This document shows, piece by piece, positions 22,731 through 36,958 of a stretch of 64,000 nucleotides of DNA. Each line of letters begins with the position of its first letter. Position 1 is the first letter of the stretch. The DNA is from Lineus longissimus. Lineage: Eukaryota > Nemertea > Pilidiophora > Heteronemertea > Lineidae. The stretch is from contig NC_088308.1 in NCBI RefSeq assembly GCF_910592395.1, forward strand, positions 21,591,501 to 21,655,500, read 5' to 3'. The notes beneath the pieces were generated by a model. That model was not told where the DNA came from. It worked only from the letters and a program-made list of their open reading frames with translations, and did no database searches. The translations under genes and the position numbers were made by a program.

Positions 22731-25700
22731 GTTAAAATCTTACATGATAGGGTCAGCTCTGTTGTAAATAAAAGCACGTGTCATGCTCTCAAAACTAGGC
22801 ACCTTCCTTGATGAAAAAGTGAAATAAAGTACGATAAAAGCAATGGTGCATTGTTTCCTTGAAATAACATTGTAGGAAACAATATATGGTATCTATAAAC
22901 GAAAGGAAATATATATGCCACGAAGTTCCCATTCATCTTTTTGGCATACGGTAAAACTAATTTGAGGTAAACATGACTGTCATCAGCCACCTGGCTTGGT
23001 TGGGGGTCCATCCAGCAGACTCCCTGCCTCCGAGGACTTTTTCCGCCCTTACATGTAGTGTCAATATCTCCTGTAATTAAGAGAGGAGACACCTATTAGC
23101 TACTAGCTAAACATGTAGTCTCCATTCAACTTGATAAAGTTTTGTGGATGACAGCTTGGGTAGGTTTTTGTCACAGAGAAGCTGTGGGAAACACATCAGT
23201 GAGGGGTACCCCCTGGTGTCAATGCAGATGAGCTTGGATTAGACAAGATCAGGAAGTTTGGCTTGTTCTAACTACTATTACTAAGCATACTGAAGTGTCA
23301 TCACTTAAAAACCAAATACATCCATCCTCATCATGATCATCCTGTGTGAAGGCTAATTTGTTCACAGCTGACTATAGAACAGGCGAAGCCAATATGCTGC
23401 TTGAATGATGGGACAAAATTCACCAAGGTTTGATGCTCCATTTCGGTCTGCTGCATTAAGGTCTGTTACTGAATCTGGAGTCTGTCATTGTTGCATTAGT
23501 CCATACCCATAATGTACATTTACATCAAGAATGAGTGGCACTTCCTTTGGTAGAAATTCAGACGACGATGGCTGTAGAATAAGTCCAATCATCAGAGGCG
23601 CTCGATGAAAATCATGTTACATGGCCACAGAATGATATCTCTCATTCCAGCATGCACATGGTCATCAAGTGAATAAATGAAAAAACACAAATTCTAAAAG
23701 CTAGACATTTTTCACTTGTATTTTTAGTTGTTAGCTCATACAAGAATGAGATATTCCCACGAGTGAAAAAACAACGCAGGAGTGCCATATAAAATCCTAC
23801 ACTACAATATAATACTTGTCTTATTTACAATTTACAGATCATAATTTCAAGAACACGTTTTAGTTATACATGTATTAGGAAGTTCCTAATTCTTAACATG
23901 AGCATTCCCCAACAAGTCTTTCGAAAATCTTTCCATACTTTGATTCCAAGCAATGTCAACCACACTGATGCAAGCAATTAAGCCATCCCATTCACTTCAC
24001 ACATTGTGTCGAACAAAACAGGGACAAGTCCTGTTAAAATAGGTTTACCCCAAAATGTCTCAAAAAAGATGTAGTTGACAAACTACATTATTAATTACTC
24101 AGAGCTGCACTATTAGAGAGTATATTTTTGAAATCCCAAACCATAAAAATGATATATTTTAACAATGAAGTAATTCCTAGTCAACAACAGTTTTACCACC
24201 CAGGACTTATTGTCGCAAATGACTCCTTCTTCTTTTACATTGGAAAACATGGAAAAAATATGGAAAAGAATGCTCCAGCTCGCATCAGATACAGTGTACA
24301 GAGGTCCTGCAATGATGTCATCACAAAAAGACACCATTTTGGAAGTCACTGATGTGACTGATCCACGTGGCACACTTGTCTTCAGCACAGGAGTGGCAGG
24401 AGTGAATTGTGGTGATGTCATCTGAGGCATCATCCAAATGTGGCACACTTTGTATGTAACATCAGCAGGGCCGAGGACACAGATTCACATCTAAAAAAGA
24501 TGTCAAAATGACGTCACAGCTTGGCCTCTGTTCACACCATTCATGATATAAACTCACCCACCTTCATTCAGTTCCTTGTAGGAAATTGCCTAAAATCCTG
24601 TCTCCATCACGAAAGTATGACAAAGAACTTTGCAATTTTAACACTTGCAGTAAACTACCAGGCAATTTCAACACTTTGCAGTAAAACCCAAGGTGCTTTA
24701 TCACTTTGTTAATGAGAATTCAGCATCAAATTAACTCTGAAATTCTCAAGTCACTCATTACATATCCATCACGGTTCAAACACCAATGTTCAATTAAGAA
24801 AGGAGACTTTGACAGATGGACCTTAACAGCGATATATGAATTATAACAAACCACACCTATAGCAACCTGTGTTGAGAGTTACGTAAAACATACATGTACT
24901 GTAAAATCACTTCTTTCAAGTACCCCCCTAACTTAAAATATGCTTTGAATTTATACTCACTTGCCAGTACTTTACTCAGTCAAATTTTATTAGGTTACTT
25001 TAATCAATATAAGCAGGTTCACCAGAATGGGGTGACTTTAAGCAACTTTCATCATGCCAATAACAAGAGAGAGGTTTTTCCAATCAAACTGCCAATACCA
25101 ATATGGGTTTAAGTCAACATCAAGTATACATTAAGTACTTATACTGGGTAAAATTTATGAATGAAGTGATTTCACAGTAATTTTACTGCAACACGCATCT
25201 CACTGATCCTCAAATACAGAATACATTGTAGATAATAATATTATTGTTACCCTAAAACTTTAACTGCACTCCTAGTTGATATGTAAGAAAGTTGGCACAT
25301 TAACATCACATTCTTTAATGAACATGACAAGATGAAAGTATTACGATTGAAAATGACGATATTATATGGTCCTAGCAGCAAGCTATCTCAAAACTGGATC
25401 AGACCTAGAAAAACTGCAGCCTGTGGTCAAATTCATTTTAAATAAGTTCTGGTGTTGGTCAAATTCCATTTAGTTTATTAGTCCAAGATCATTCATGCAT
25501 TTTAGCACAATATATTTTACACAATGGCCCTGAATCAGGGATTCAGTGAAACAATGCCATCTTTTGCCAGTTAACTCATACTCATTTCTCAAGGGTTCCT
25601 AGGTCTGTTCTTCTCTTTCCTCAAATCGAGGAAATTCAAAAGTGTATCATTTTGCTGCCAAGTTAACCTTTATTAACACTTGAAATAACTTCAAGCAATT

Positions 25701-28700
25701 TGTTTTCTGTATTATTTGAAACAACATCTATGTAGCACCGTTTTTACCTTTAAAACGAAAAAGTACAAGTACTACACGATAAAAGGAAACCGGTTGACTA
25801 TGACTATAATGATGCACATGGATCATATCCAAAGGTTGGTCCATTCATCTATTCAAAAGATAGGAAGCGTCTTTTAAAGTTTTTGTGATAACGGTATTTA
25901 AGACAAATTGACCGCCCATGGTCCAATATTTAGATGCAACCAAGTCCGAATAAGGGTTGGTTCAACAACTCAATAATGATAATTTTCCAAATGCTTATCT
26001 TCACTTCTGAATGGGCTTGCTGTTTAATAATGATGACCACACAAAAAGCCGAATTTTTCGCACAAAGTTTTGTTTTATCTTCTTCATTTTCACGTCTTTT
26101 CAAAATAGAGAGTGAATAAGAAGAGGCACAGATCATTACAACATTTTTTTAGCACCATTGTCTTTTTTCCTACAGAAACTTTACAACAGAACGTCACTGC
26201 ACAGTAAATACATACGGTTCCCTACTACAGTATGTAGTACATTTAAACACATCAAGACTAGAGGCGTACAGCTTTAAAAGGTGTTATTTCTAGAAGCAGG
26301 CAACGGTGTGTCTAATTTGATTCAGGATATTGTGGGATTTGTGCCAGATGATTACTTGTTGTGGGAGTGTGACAGCTGTGGATGTGTGAGAGAAGCACTT
26401 CTAGCCCAATTTTTGATTTCTGTTTCTTTCTGGGGGGGGGGATTTTTGCATCCTCTGACTAATCATCATCATCATTGTGTCGACTTTACAGACCCTCTTG
26501 GGTTTCTAGCGGCTGCAATTTCTTACAACTTCAGCCAAAAACTGAGATATTCAAATGGAACATTGTCCAGAACTAAAAAATCGAGCACGCACCCATAAGT
26601 AATGATTGAAAACAGTGCTCAAAAGAAAATTTATAATCTTTTTGGGAAAAAGATTAAGATACATGTAACTGAAAGCAAATTTTTCCAATCACAACAATTT
26701 TGTGTAAATATTTAGAAAAATAAAATTTGTTCAACTTGCCTTATTTTCGGGATTTAATACAAAACAGGGTTTTATCAAAACTGGATTTCTACACAATTGA
26801 AACTCTTAATTTTCTCTCCAAATACAATGCAAGGCTTTCCCAATACGAGTAAATCAGTCTTCTTTTCATTAGAAAAAATATTGTTTATTGCGTAATGCCC
26901 ATATCCTAGATACCCACTCAGACTCCATCACTTATATTGTAAGATCAGAAAACTTATGTAATTTCTCTGAGATTTCATGAACTCTTGCAGGGTCTAAAAA
27001 CATACATTAGTACCTTTTATTACCTTAAAGGATCCTAAAGGGTTAACTTTAACCTACATGTATCTTAAGAAATATTAAAATGGCATGAATTCTTGACGTG
27101 CTCTCAAAAGATTCACATTAGCACCATCCCATTTTCTCTCCAAAATCCAAAATCTTTCATCAATGCATAGTCCTACGACATTAAGCTATCTCCCATCATT
27201 GCACATCATAGTCAAGGCCACACTTAATAATATGTTGGGTGACTGTTACCCACACCCAGGTTTTGAGATGGGTTGGAAGGTGAAAGCGCTCTGTTTTTTT
27301 CTAGAGAAAAGAACTATTTGGGCCCTTTCAAGTTATACAAGGGCATCAAATTGTAGAACATCAGCATGGATTTTAGTCAGTTTAGAAACCGAAGGGAGCA
27401 GTTCAGCAGGGTTTGAAAGGTACACTCAAGCTAACTTACACAGTTTTAGGGGTCTTATATATATTCACCCGAACAATAATCAGATCGGAACCATATTCCG
27501 AAAACAAAAAGATTCTAAGAATGTTCACGGCCCAAACTTCATGCTATTTGTATCAAAAACATGCATTGAAACAATTTCTTTCACCTTTTAGGACGAGGCT
27601 ACACATACATGTGTCACAGTCATCAGAAAAAGGTGGACATTCGCAGAACACAGGCAAAATCACATAGAAACCTTCTTAGGGCCTAAAATATTAAACTTTG
27701 ATCAGGTATCAGGGAAGGAAACTCGAATGAAGGAAATGAGCTGCAGCCTCAAAACAATTTGTGTGGTTTTGGATACAATTTGAAATGAATTAAATGGAAG
27801 CATTACTTTCGTTAGCAGAATATAACCACATTATTATTTCTATCAAGTATTAAAGAATTTAACACTAAATTACATAATGTACGCAATGACAAAATGACAC
27901 AACTTCAGTTATTTGGTTTCCTTACAATGCTTTAGCATCTAAAAACTCATCAGCTAATATTTCGGAGCAACTTCCGTACAAGAGTTGCTTCTTCCCATGC
28001 ATTTTTTACTAATTGAAATTTATGACTGAGAAGAAAACATGTATGATAATTCTGTCCCTACTTTCACTTCAGTGACAGTGTTCAGTAAATCAACGGACAC
28101 ATCTAATCTTAAATCAACAAGGAGAGTTTCAAGATAAGCTTCAATCACAAGTGTTAACACATCTTAAACTCTTCATTGGAGGTCTTTATAGTATAGGAAA
28201 TATCATCATTGATAAAGTATTCAGTTAACAACTTATTATTTGTTAGCCCCTGTCTGCGTTCCTTTTCAATACAATCTGTACTGCAGTTGTCAGTTTATAG
28301 ATGGTGCCTCTTGAGTTTGCTGCTTAACCTCATTATAATATTCATTATGGCCTCATTATAATATTCATCATAAAATATTCCAAAAGGGTCTGGTTGTGGA
28401 AGCAATGAATGCTGATGATGCAGCAGCTAAAAAGTGTCCTCATCAGGGGACCTACAAAACATTTCTTCTTGGATAAACTACTTAAAGGTTCAGTTTCAAA
28501 TTCTAAAACCTCTCGATTGATACCGATTCCTTTTTGGTGATCATGGAACTGAGTGAGTCATCAAAAGAAAACTGCTCAATCCATCTTGATTTCTTTGGCC
28601 TTACAGAACATATTGAATATTATCGCCAAGTCATTCTGCAACTATAAAGCTCTCCATGAATTGAACATTTCCACTTGTTTCTCCACAATTCTTCATACAT

Positions 28701-29435
28701 GTACAAACCCAAAGTGTACCAAGTGAAACTCTCCCTGCTACAAGATGCCACTTTTCCACTAAATTAAATAAACCTTGGTATGATACAATGGTATAGTATA
28801 ACCTACAACTGCGTCTAATTTGCATGTTAATCACCAAACAGCCAACAAGGTGTTAATCATGACATTTTTTGTGCTAAGGACAAAAGAAGATATACATGAC
28901 AATGATACTGATGATCTCTCTATCCAGAATGAAGTCATATTGTCTAAATAAGACAAAATATATTCAAACAGTGGTGTCTAAATGCCCTGTCATGCGAGGC
29001 ACTTTCCCAGCGCAATCATTAAGCGTTTAGTTTTTTGGAAATACTTTGTTTTTTGTTTTATTTTACCAAGCAGCATAATCTAATTAGCAGTAAGAAGAAT
29101 GGAAAGGCATTTTCCACAAACTCCACTTGGATAAATCCCAAAACCTTAACTGAGAGCAATTTGGACAGGAGACATAATTGTTCTGGATAAGGAGACTAAC
29201 ACCACTATAGATGTAAATGTACATACGCTGTATACATGTACTATAGCAACATGCAGTAAACTAATGCTGCAAAGTCACGCACTTTCAACCATAAAATACA
29301 TGTAGTAAAATGTCTGACAGTATTGACACACAAGTGATATTTAGTCAATTCACCGAATGGATTTAAAATGATGAACAACATCAAAACAAAAGGTCTAATT
29401 ATATAATTATATATAGAGCTAATCACTATCCTGTG
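22731..29435. other. Large non-coding stretch downstream of UNK
   Basis: About 6.7 kb of AT-rich DNA lies between the UNK stop codon and the H3.3 promoter. Part is presumably UNK 3' UTR, since many TTTATT motifs (AATAAA on the minus strand) occur, but I cannot fix its end. Open frames such as 27163-27591 (plus) and 24113-24448 (minus) have no recognisable domains or splice context. A short direct repeat of CCTCATTATAATATTCAT occurs at 28328 and 28351. A G9 run lies near 26432. Confidence 0.5.
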
Positions 29436-32400
29436 TTACATTGGCTGCAGCATCATATTCCTCTGCTGTATCTGCACATGACAGTATGGGCATTCAGTTC
29501 GTTTAGACGCGCAGCTTTCACATAACACGTAGTGATTACATGGTAGTATAGCTACACTTCGATTGTGCTCCTGACACGAGACACATTTCATAGTCGAAAG
29601 TTCATACACCAACTGAAAAGAGAAGGAAACAGATTTTGAACTTTGGGAGAGAATTTTAGAAATCGATAGATTTGGGTTTTTAGTTTCAAGTTTATGTAGA
29701 GGGCTTTTTCAACAAATATTTGCCCACCATGCTCCGTGGCATCTCATCCCAGAGAGATTTGAACCCATGACCATCTTCATAAAAAAACAGCTGCAATATT
29801 CCTCTAAAATGGCCGGTAACAGGTGGAGCTTGGTTAAACTGCAAGCACCGATGAACATTGCCAAATTTCAAATGTTAAAACAGTGTTGAATTCTCCAAAT
29901 GATGCACTTTTCTGTCACATCAATCAAGACAAAAGATCTACTATTCCTTACTCTTACCTTATCTATTCGTTCCCCATCCAGTTTCAATTGTAACTGTATT
30001 TGTTTCAACTGTCCGAGCGTTAACTTGTCAATATCATTGGTTCTTTGCAAACACCGTAAGAAAGGACTACCGGACACTAGTTCCACATCTTGTTTTAACG
30101 TACTAATTTCTTTTAAAGCCTGAAACAAAAACAGAAAAGGGCATCAGAGTAACTATCGACAAGTTTCCTGAAAATTAAAAATCCACTATTATTTTCTAAC
30201 ATGAAGATCACAAGAACTTAGTAGTGCCATCATGATAACTTGTATTTTTGGAGACTTTTTATCTCACTATCCGAACACTGTGCGTCAAATCAGATCAAAC
30301 AGGACCATACAAGAATTGTGATCATTCAAAACCTCAGGTTCGTGGACTGTTTCAGATTCATATCTTTGCTGCCTTCTTTGACAAGTGACACCCTGTTGAA
30401 GTATAGCCATAATGGTAATGTCACACCATTATGTCATTCAGTGTGGTCTACATGGTTTAATTTCTGGTTTTACCTCATCTCTTTGTTTAGCTATCATGGA
30501 TTTCTCCTCTTCCACTGCTTTTGCCTTTCGTATTGATTCCTCTGCTTCTTTTTTCCACGCATCGCAGGCCTGAAACACGAAGACACTGTGAATATTCCAT
30601 CTTGATTAAATCCAAAAAAACTACTGATATATAAACCCTATGAAAGGTGTACATATAGAATTCCCTGAATAAACTCTTCATCTAGGCCTATTCGACTTTC
30701 ACTCATTGAGCTTATACATGTTATAAGGTATCAGCATAATGACTAACTTGCACAGAAAACACTGTCACCGTCAACCGACTGCTAACAAATTTCACCTCCA
30801 AAATCGCATCCAACCTAGTTCCTAGCATTGAGTTCCTAGTTCCTCCACATAATTTTCAACCTCTCCCCCACTATCAACACAGTCATGAATCTCCCCACTC
30901 AACTGTATATATGTGCCAAAGTGTTCACCCGAGGTGATAAACATGCCAGAACATACCCACCCCCAAACACAGATCTTCCGAACCCGATTCTGTGCTTCAC
31001 TTACACTCCTTGCCTGAGCAATTCCTTCTTCCCAAGACGCCAACTTGGCCTTATTTGACGACAATTCCTCCCGTAATCTCTGTACTTCATTCGATGCAGC
31101 AGCTGATGAGAATGGGCCACTCATGATCAGTGGTGACTGGGCCAAACTTGTCCGAGGTGACATCGAGCTTGACGTCGAGTTCATATCTGAATAACTTGGC
31201 ACAGCATATTTCCCAGGATTTGGTTTACTTAGAAATGCAGCAGCAGCCTGAAAAAGGGTGATGAAGTAGAAAGTGTGATGAAGTAGATCTATCAAGAGGA
31301 ACCAAAGTCAAGCATGTTAAGCGAGTTTCACTCTCAAAGAGAATGCGCACCACCACCAAGAATCCATGATTGCAGCAATGTGCAATCAACATAAAATCAA
31401 ACAATTACCAGCTTTACCCGCAGACGAGAGATATTTTGGTAGTACATAGCAGCGACTATCATCGTAGGTTACAGTGATTCAAATCGCTAACTTGCGTGGC
31501 ACCTAACCTACCAGTTCTAGTTGTTGCTCCTGCCTCTGTTGCTGTTGTATGTGCTGTGGCACAAACGCAGGTGGTAAACTTCCGAACGGAGAGGGCGGCG
31601 ACTGAGACAGGCTGCTGACACTTCCCCCAGTGTGGTGAACATGGTTCATATTACTAGGAATATTCACTGGAACTGATGTCGCACCTAAATAACCTGAAAA
31701 TGTTCAAGACATAACGCTTTGAAGGTGTACTGTTTTTGGCCCTCGCAAATAGCAGCAGCACATTGAAAAATAGAGATTGGGGCACCCCTTAACTTAATAG
31801 TACTGCATGTATAGCTGACATAATATTTCATACTCACCAGAAGCAGAGAGTCCAGCACTATAAGAACTACACACAGAGTCATTATCTCGTTCTAATTCCT
31901 TGTCTATAGAGGATAAGTCAAAGTCGTCTAATTTCAGATCATCTAATGCGTTACCTGAAAGAAACGACTCAATATTTACATGTACAGTCGAACCTCTCTA
32001 TTAAGGACACCCTCGGGACTGACAAGTGCTGTCCTCATTACAGAGGTGTCCTGATTAGAGAGGCCAAATTGAATGGAAACAACCAATTTGGGACCAAAAG
32101 TAGTGCCCTTAATAGAGAGGTTGTCCTTAATAGGGAGGTGTCCGCTAAGGGAGGTTCCACTGTACAATCTTGAGATTAGTGAGTCATAATTTGGCACTGT
32201 GAGGGTATTTTTATATCATCGTTGACATTTTCACTGACCACTTTAGCCTTGAGAAAGCGACTTGAATTTGGTGCAGTGGCAGCTGAGTTGGGAGCTAAAA
32301 AGCAAAAATTTCCTGCAAATTCTAATGAGTCCTTAAAACAGACAGAGCCCTCTTGAGAGAATTGTCCTTCTTACTGATGACTATCTTCTTACCTATGACT

Positions 32401-35400
32401 GATTCAACGGTATCACCAGCAGGATAAAACGATGGAGCGTGTGGAGACATAGTTGATGATGGTGTTGGAGGGGTGGTACTTATACTAGACGGCAAAGGAC
32501 TGGAAGAATTCAAGTTGTGGTATATCAACAGCTTCTGTTTTCTTTTCGCTTTATCTGTTGGGTCTAACAACGGGTCGTTATCTATCGCTAGTATTTGTTG
32601 TCTAAGTTTGGCCTGAAAAAGACAACACATATTTTTTGAGTATGCAGGAACAGAGGGATGAGTAGGACCTTAACTGCTAAAGTACTTGCCATGGGGAGTC
32701 GGAGTGCAATGCTAAGTGCTTAGCATGGAAGAAAATCTCATGGGCAGCCTTTTTTTCTGACATTTATTGGGAAAATGAGGCATTTTTTCTTTTCTTAGCT
32801 GCTTATACTACAGCAACAAACCTGACTTCTAGTAAAAGCAGTTGATAATCATGGTGACAATCTACGAACCTGCGTGTCCTCTCGTTCTGAACCAGGCGCC
32901 TTGGGATACTGGCCTATTCCTAAATCAGAAGAACTAGATGTGCTATTTGATCGCCCCTTTCCTATTGGTTCAGGTAACAATATTGGCTGGTGATTGCTGT
33001 AACTTGGTGACGATGCCTGGAAAAGTGAATCATAGACTATGTAGAATATTTTACAATGACAAATAGAACTTTATACCATGCACATAATCACTGGCAATTG
33101 GCCCAACAGCTTCAACTGGATCTACTATTGGGTTGGGTGTCAAGGAGGTCCTTGATAAGAGGTTCTACAGTACATCAAATGAAACTTACAATTTCACAGA
33201 CTAACAAATTTCGAACCCTTACTTACCATAATTTGACCTTGCCATTGGTTATTCTGCTGTATTGTATGATTCGATGAAAAATTTTCCAAACTAGTTTTCA
33301 ATTGTCCTGGTATTAAAAAGGGGTGATCATTATTTGAGTAATCCTGATGTTGGTTATTGCTATTCTCGCATTCCTTGTGATTTGAGCCATCTAGTGTATT
33401 ATCCGTCCCCAGCTCTGCCTCTGGCAAAGCATTCGTTAGAAAGGCTGCTAAACTATTATCACAACTTGACGGCAACTCCCGTTGCGTAGTCATTTCCTCT
33501 GAAACAAGAAATCTTATTTTATAGGTGGCAGAAGTTACAAATGAACGAGATGTTACATGGTTTGGCAAATTTGACTGCTCTACTACGCCAGTGCTAGTCT
33601 GTGGATGTGCCACGCTCCAGCCAGAAATACAAGCTGACCAGAAGGAGCTTCGCATTACCAATCCCAGTTAAAAGTCACGACAAAACAAGATAATGCAAGA
33701 AACATGTGGTGGACGTCACAAATTAAATTGCCAACTCAGACAATTTGACCTGGCTGTTCTATCATGTTGAGAACCATTCAGTCCACAGAGCACAGTTAAT
33801 ATAATCATGATCCTGTAGATTCACTTTTAAAAACTTACGTTCCACATGAGCAAAAGCACAAAAAGGTCCTCTTGGGCAATATGCAGTCTGTACCATATCA
33901 TTACACTTTGTTGACTTGTAGATCTGAAAGGTCAAGAATAAACTTAAAGCACAATTGATGAAATAAAGCTATAATTTGCAGTCACTGTCACAAGGGACTT
34001 GTCAGTCTAGTCATTTCTTCTCATTAACATCCACTGCTACCAGCAAACCAATAAGACTTCAAATGGCCTTTGGCATGGTGCAATGCTAAGAAGGTAAGGC
34101 ATTAGGAGTATTACTGAGTCGGCCAGAAAGATGGTTCCATATTCAGGAGTAGCCTCATAGCCTAGTGGTTAACACTGCTGGCTACCATAATCGGGCCCGG
34201 GATCCGCTCAATCCCAGGGAGAACACAGCCACAGGATTGCATATCTGGATGAACCGGCACGGCTTTGAAGGCACCAAATTCCTGGCACTTCACAGCACAA
34301 CCTACCTCTGGATGAAACTGCTGTTCAGTTCTTGTATGGCAATAGGAACAGTTGTCACCACTCTCACACTGGCCTGGATCCCCCCAGTCGTCGCCATGTT
34401 TCACATTAGGACAAGGTGTCGACCTTAAACAATCGCAAGATAATGTGGTAAGGAACACAGCTATATTCAGAGGGTCCTTTTCTTGACATGCAGAGAAAGA
34501 CCTTACAATATTTATCCTTTGTAAAAATGCCACCTCGTTCGTTTTTGGATCAAAATCTGAACCATCTTCTCTGGTGTCTCTGGCATTAAGGGGTAGTGGT
34601 AAAATTATATTTTTCTCACCTGTATTTGAATTTCTTGGGACTTCTTCTTCTATCTCTCGAGTTATGATAAGACGGACATGCATAACCTTGTCTACATAAC
34701 CTAGGTGGCCGCTTACATTGTTCCGTCTTGTAGTAGGCTAACACGTAATTCGTATCTGAAACGAAGTCGAATGACATCGTGTTAAAACAGTTATTCCAAG
34801 GCATGGCAAGCATTTCTTTACATGCCACGATGATTTGGCACCAGTTGGGTTTATTGGCTGCACCTTTGGCAAGAGGCAGAGTTCACTGCAAGCTGCTCTT
34901 GAGTCTTGTTTCTCCTTTTGTGGGGCTTTTCTTTCCCTGGCACAGACACCAGAAGGACCCTTGGTTCAAATTTCTCCTTCGAAATTATCTTCCTCTTCGT
35001 TAGCAGCTAAATACAAGTTTTGATTTGAAATCCTTACCATTCCACTTTGGGTCTTCATTTAATATTCTGTCCTTCTCTATACTACTGGGAGTTCCTACAG
35101 GTGTGGTTGGGTCAGGGGCCAACACTTTCACCAAGTTTGGATCATTCACGTCCATTGCTTGTAATTCCCTTACATCGTAGACAGGTGGCCGCAGATCATG
35201 GGCACCGTGAGCAAAAGCACAATGGGGTCCATTTTTCACACAGTTTCCTTTGGCATCCGTTTCATGAACGCAGGTTCCGGTCTTGTAGTATCGGAGGTGA
35301 TACCGCCGCTCTGTGTCCCCAGCTGTTCTGTGTAAGAATGGACAACTGGAAAAGAATGGGTGGCAAACATTACATACTGCAGTTTGTGCCACTGCCAAGC

Positions 35401-36774
35401 TCAACTCGCTGTCCCTCATTGTTGTTCTTAAAAGATATTGTTTTTTTCTAGACATTAGTATTACAAGATCGAGAATGTAAAGAATGTAATGTTCCACATT
35501 AGTCACTATCTAAGTGTTACTGTTCCTTGTTTTTAAATGTAAACAATAGAAATTAGGTCAAGATTCTGTTTATAATACATGCAATTTCATAATCAAGTAG
35601 CGGTTAAAACTGAAGTAGACATAGCCTACTCAGCAAAATTAAGGATTCTACAAAATGATTGACCATCCATGTCATGATGTCGGATGATGATGTGTTGACA
35701 GTTTGAGTACCTAGCTGAAGTTGGTTCCTTATTTCTTATTCCTTATATTATTCCCGATTACTTTTTCCAGATTCTCAGACAGTTATATGGTTGGGCCTTG
35801 GGGTGAGCATAGGCCTTTATTGCCAATAATAACTTTATTTAGCCCTCACTAATGAATCACTGACTTAGCGCTCACATTGGGAACAAGGAATAAGTAATTA
35901 CTTGAGAATGAGGATTGAGGAATTAGAAGGCAACTTCAGCTAGGCCGGTAGTTTGACTAGGCCTACCTGTCAAACTCAAAAGTAACAACATTGTTTGATT
36001 TTTGACAGTTGTCAGCGAATTGGTCATCATAAATGCCAATGTCATAAAAAGTTTATCAAGGCATAAACTGTTTCAAGAATCTTACAAGCGAAATTTGAAG
36101 AAATGTACATGACCAACACAATAAAGCGTGTACAATACATTGTATTCGCGGGAAATGCGGCGGCCATCTTTGTTTACAACTTTGTGTATGTCAAAAATCA
36201 CACTCTCAAAACAAGGCCCCTGCTGAGCCTATCCAACCGTGAAAGGTGATAACAGCACCGCTGATTACTTGTTACTTACGTAGTGACACCATTGGCACTT
36301 TAACTACGATGTTAGGATGCAATATTTTGACATTTTGATTGGAACTTTGTTGTGTTTTGTTTTCCCACCAAAATTTGAAAAGCAAAACAAATCAAACACT
36401 CACTCGTCACCTTCGGGGCACATGCCTGACGTCTCGTCATACTTGGTGCAATAGACATCAGGGTTGTAATTAAACGTTCCATCTCTCTTCCTAATTGGTC
36501 TTCTGCGTCTCTGGTTCATAAAATGCCAATGAAAACATGTGAAAGGTCGATGTTGTGTGCACTTGTGTTGCAAGAAAAGAGGACATTGTTGCGTTCTAAA
36601 CTCCTTCAAATACCTGCAAGTAAAAAGGGGTGATTGTGACAAACCCTGTATTTTAAGGATCTAAAGATAACCCCAAATGACAAAGTGACAATTTAGACAG
36701 ATATCAATCAAGGCTTACGTGTAATGATGAGGCTTTTCTGTTGGCGTTTGCAAAAGTGTACTTTCCGACGGCAT
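29436..36774 (-). CDS. UNK: RING/CCCH zinc-finger protein unkempt (15 coding exons)
   Basis: Sequence-specific RNA-binding translational regulator. Exons: 36774-36719, 36613-36404, 35345-35038, 34755-34620, 34423-34306, 33923-33839, 33498-33227, 33016-32870, 32612-32393, 31954-31838, 31693-31512, 31247-31005, 30569-30474, 30119-29958, 29612-29436. All are in phase, giving about 842 aa (human 810). The N-terminal half carries the CCCH fingers: YLKEFRTQQCPLF...CTQHRPFTCFHWH, CPFLHR...YYKTGTC, CAFAHGAHDLR, YYKTEQCKRPPRLCRQG, CPNVKHGDDWGDPGQCE...CHTRTEQQFHPE, YKSTKCNDM...FAHVEQ. A Ser/Pro/Gln-rich middle holds the conserved DTVESVIGNALDDL. A coiled coil (ACDAWKKEAEES) and a C-terminal RING (CVSCQEHN...LPCNHYVLCESC...CPYC) follow. 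The donor at 32869 (GTTCGT) is unusual but keeps phase. Confidence 0.96.
31982..32165. mobile_element. MITE-like element with ~15-bp terminal inverted repeats
   Basis: This lies inside a UNK intron. It begins GTACAGTCGAACCTC and ends GAGGTTCCACTGTAC, which are inverted copies with one mismatch. The interior is a series of related short blocks (TTAAGGACACC, GAGAGGTGTCC, GTCCTTAATAGGGAGG). It has no coding capacity. A degenerate relative sits at 58971-59049. Confidence 0.75.
34139..34230 (+). mobile_element. tRNA-derived SINE fragment
   Basis: Inside a UNK intron, TAGCCTAGTGGTTAA resembles the tRNA A box, and about 30 bp later GGGATCCGCTCAATCCC resembles a decayed B box. There is no intact acceptor stem or cloverleaf, so this is a SINE head rather than a tRNA gene. 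Confidence 0.5.
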
Positions 36775-36945
36775 TTTGATATCAATAAAAGTCCTTTGCG
36801 CACATCAATTGCGCATATGAGAATCTCCCCATTGATTGGGTAATTCTGGTCACGTGCCCAAGTTGATGTTGATTGACACACGGGTGGTTGACAAACTCGC
36901 CCCAGTGCCGAAAATAAAAAAATTCAGACACTGGATTTGATGATT

Positions 36946-36958
36946 GCCGCCATCTTGG
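36946..36958 (-). promoter_or_regulatory. YY1-type motif upstream of UNK
   Basis: CCAAGATGGCGGC occurs on the minus strand about 175 bp upstream of the UNK start codon. It is a strong YY1 consensus and marks the likely core promoter. The ATG inside it would open a short upstream frame of nine codons. Confidence 0.5.

Noticed and set aside
24113-24448. 111-codon minus-strand frame in the presumed UNK 3' region
   Set aside because: No conserved motif, and codon content does not resemble that of the neighbouring genes.
27163-27591. 142-codon open frame on the plus strand downstream of UNK
   Set aside because: Composition and content look random, there is no domain, and it lies in a long non-coding region probably transcribed from the other strand.
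34148-34230. Possible tRNA gene
   Set aside because: A-box- and B-box-like sequences exist, but no acceptor or anticodon stem can be drawn. A SINE head explains it better.
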